Origin: Cyclobacteriaceae bacterium
GTDB taxonomy: Bacteria > Bacteroidota > Bacteroidia > Cytophagales > Cyclobacteriaceae
Assembly: GCA_025358195.1 (NCBI GenBank)
Contig: JANYKP010000220.1
Span: 1-15,003, forward strand
Direction of reading: 5' to 3'
Length of the DNA stretch: 15,003 nt
The notes under the pieces were generated by a model. That model did no database searches and was not told the origin of the DNA. It was given only the letters and a program-made list of their open reading frames with translations. Positions 13,716 to 15,003 of the stretch are shown in pieces (positions within the stretch are counted from its first letter, which is position 1; every line of letters starts with the position of its first letter). The translations under genes and the position numbers were made by a program.

Positions 13716-14855
13716 ATGAATTTTCAACTCACGGAAGAACATCTGGCTGTGCAGCAGGCAGCCCGCGATTTTGCTCAAAACGAATTGCTCCCCGGCGTGA
13801 TTGAACGTGACACACACGCGAAGTTTCCACCGGAGTTGCAAAAGCGAATGGGCGAATTGGGCTTCATGGGTATGATGACAGACCCGAAATACAACGGTGG
13901 CGGTATGGACACGATCTCCTACGTTCTTGCCATCGAAGAACTTTCCAAAGTGGACGCCTCTGCCTCGGTGATGATGTCGGTGAACAATTCTCTCGTCTGC
14001 TGGGGATTGGAAAAAAATGGTAACGAAGAACAAAAGCAAAAGTATTTAAAACGCCTGGCTGCCGGTGAAGTATTGGGTGCCTTCTGCTTGTCTGAACCGG
14101 AAGCAGGATCAGATGCCACCAGCCAACGCACCACGGCGGAAGACAAAGGTGATCACTACCTGGTGAACGGCACCAAAAATTGGATCACCAACGGCAGCAG
14201 CGCAAGTGTGTACCTGGTGATGGCCCAAACAGATGCGGCGAAAAAACACAAGGGAATTAATTGTCTGGTTTTAGAGCAGGGCATGCCCGGCTTTGTTGTT
14301 GGCAAGAAAGAAGATAAGATGGGTATTCGCGGAAGCGACACGCATTCCCTAATGTTTACCGATGTGAACGTTCCGAAGGCCAACCGTATCGGTGAAGAGG
14401 GCTTTGGATTCACGTTTGCCATGAGCACACTCAATGGCGGTCGCATTGGCATTGCAGCACAGGCCCTGGGCATTGCTTCAGGCGCTTACGAACTCGCGCT
14501 GAAGTATTCCAAAGAACGCAAAGCATTTGGTAAGCACCTTTCTGACCATCAGGCTATCCAGTTTAAATTGGCGGAGATGGCTACCAAGATTGACGCAGCC
14601 CGCTTGTTGGTATGGCAGGCTGCCTCGTTAAAAGACGCGAAGAAAGATTTTGTGAAGGCCGCTGCCATGGCGAAACTGTATGCTTCTCAGATCGCACAGG
14701 AGGTGACGACGGAGGCAGTGCAGATACATGGAGGCTACGGCTATGTAAAAGAGTTTCATGTGGAGCGACTCATGCGGGATGCGAAGATCACGCAGATTTA
14801 TGAGGGCACTACGGAGATTCAGAAGATGGTTATTTCGAGGGAACTGTTAAGATAG
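13716..14855 (+). CDS. Acyl-CoA dehydrogenase (short-chain/butyryl type)
   Basis: A 379-residue FAD enzyme of the acyl-CoA dehydrogenase family, which oxidises acyl-CoA to trans-2-enoyl-CoA and passes electrons to ETF. The N-terminal helical domain starts MNFQLTEEHLAVQQAARDFA; the flavin-binding CLSEPEAGSDATS lies near residue 130; the beta domain ends with DKMGIRGSDTHSLMFTDVNV; the C-terminal domain has YSKERKAFGKHLSDHQAIQF and QIHGGYGYVKEFHVERLMRD. The catalytic base is Glu363 in QIYEGTTEIQ, the position used by short- and medium-chain enzymes. Length is typical. The ATG at 13716 is the first of the family sequence. It stands alone, 121 bases after the zinc peptidase, and its stop is followed about 16 bases later by the end of an opposing group II intron. 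Confidence 0.96.
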   Translation: MNFQLTEEHLAVQQAARDFAQNELLPGVIERDTHAKFPPELQKRMGELGFMGMMTDPKYNGGGMDTISYVLAIEELSKVDASASVMMSVNNSLVCWGLEKNGNEEQKQKYLKRLAAGEVLGAFCLSEPEAGSDATSQRTTAEDKGDHYLVNGTKNWITNGSSASVYLVMAQTDAAKKHKGINCLVLEQGMPGFVVGKKEDKMGIRGSDTHSLMFTDVNVPKANRIGEEGFGFTFAMSTLNGGRIGIAAQALGIASGAYELALKYSKERKAFGKHLSDHQAIQFKLAEMATKIDAARLLVWQAASLKDAKKDFVKAAAMAKLYASQIAQEVTTEAVQIHGGYGYVKEFHVERLMRDAKITQIYEGTTEIQKMVISRELLR

Positions 14856-14871
14856 TGCAGCATTTCACGCT

Positions 14872-14944
14872 GAGTAGGCAAGAGGGAGTTTCACCCTCAA
14901 GCCTCTCACAGAACCGTACTTGAAACTCTCGCTTCATACGGCTC
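14872..14944 (-). ncRNA. Group II intron domains V and VI
   Basis: Domain V is 14911-14944, exactly 34 bases: it opens GAGCCGTATGAA, has a GCGA tetraloop, and closes TTCAAGTACGGTTC. This includes the AGC catalytic triad and the conserved GTTC end. A 3-base linker (TGT) leads to domain VI at 14872-14907: GAG and GGC on the 5' side pair with GCC and CTC on the 3' side, with a TA between GCC and CTC supplying the candidate bulged branch-point adenosine (CCTACTC). Confidence 0.85.
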
Positions 14945-15003
14945 GTGCCATTTCGTTTACGTTGTAACAATACCCTTTTTCCCAATGGTAAAACAAGTTG
15001 GGT
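14934..15003 (-). CDS. Group II intron reverse transcriptase/maturase, C-terminal end
   Basis: One minus-strand frame enters from beyond the window and reads PNLFYHWEKGYC, then NVNEMARAV, ending at a TGA at 14934-14936 inside domain V. LFxHW-type endings followed by a tail running into domain V are seen in maturases of bacterial group II introns. Only about 22 residues are visible, so no catalytic motif can be checked and the reading frame is inferred mainly from its place directly upstream of domain V. Confidence 0.55.
   Translation of the reverse strand, partial: PNLFYHWEKGYCYNVNEMARAV

Larger units (their letters stand above)
14872..15003 (-). mobile_element. Group II intron, 3' end (continues past the window)
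   Basis: The minus strand carries, in order, the tail of an intron-encoded maturase frame, a 34-base domain V and a domain VI, which is the 3' end of a bacterial group II intron. The 5' part, including most of the reverse transcriptase gene, lies beyond 15003. The exact 3' splice site is not fixed: the last pairing of domain VI ends at 14872, and the intron probably ends within a few bases of it, about 10-17 bases after the acyl-CoA dehydrogenase stop. It is inserted antisense to that gene. Domains V and VI look intact, but activity cannot be judged from this end alone. Confidence 0.82.

Noticed and set aside
14858..14872. Small hairpin (CAGC...GCTG) after the acyl-CoA dehydrogenase as a terminator targeted by a group IIC intron
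   Set aside because: The stem is short with a wobble pair and no T-run, and it lies at the 3' side of the intron, whereas group IIC introns insert with the hairpin in the 5' exon.

Overview
The window looks like a chromosomal segment of a member of the Bacteroidota, most likely in or near the Cytophagales. This is inferred from family content (DUF4270 lipoprotein, the Bacteroidota-type saccharopine/alanine dehydrogenase, stand-alone RfaE2, the half-length glycogen-synthase-like protein), from TAnnTTTG-type -7 promoter elements, and from the lack of clear Shine-Dalgarno sequences. Most of it is housekeeping. No CRISPR array, tRNA, rRNA, prophage or defence locus was found.

Layout. (1) 1-398, minus: N-terminal part of a lysine-forming saccharopine dehydrogenase-like gene cut by the window edge. 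(2) 399-722: a gap with a compound palindrome of REP type. (3) 723-1304, plus: a small membrane methyltransferase-like protein, converging with (4) a minus-strand block read from 4743 to 1307: ridA, a two-helix membrane protein, gltX, a small basic protein, and an AIM24-family gene broken by one extra base. (5) 4824-6017, plus: an atypical 3-hydroxyacyl-CoA dehydrogenase-like gene and two tiny membrane proteins separated by a different long palindrome. (6) 10371-6259, minus: a tight run of a glycogen-synthase-like half protein, a DUF4270 lipoprotein and glmS. (7) 10484-13594, plus and divergent from block 6: panC, a UPF0104 flippase-like membrane protein, rfaE2 and a membrane zinc peptidase. 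(8) 13716-14855, plus: an acyl-CoA dehydrogenase, preceded by a perfect 30-bp palindrome of the same family as the one at 584-613. (9) 14872-15003, minus: the 3' end (domains V and VI and the maturase tail) of a group II intron that continues beyond the window.

How the genes work together. glmS makes glucosamine-6-phosphate for peptidoglycan and LPS, rfaE2 activates heptose for LPS core, the DUF4270 protein is a probable outer-membrane lipoprotein, and the flippase-like protein and zinc peptidase are membrane proteins. Blocks 6 and 7 therefore lean towards the cell envelope, with panC (pantothenate) as a metabolic passenger. The gltX block couples translation with ridA metabolite repair. The two dehydrogenases (4824 and 13716) point to acyl-CoA metabolism.

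The observations most worth a second look are the group II intron at the right edge, the two-member REP-like palindrome family, the probable pseudoenzymes at 9568 and 4824, and the single-base frameshift in the AIM24 gene. I did not find convincing evidence of a new multi-gene system.
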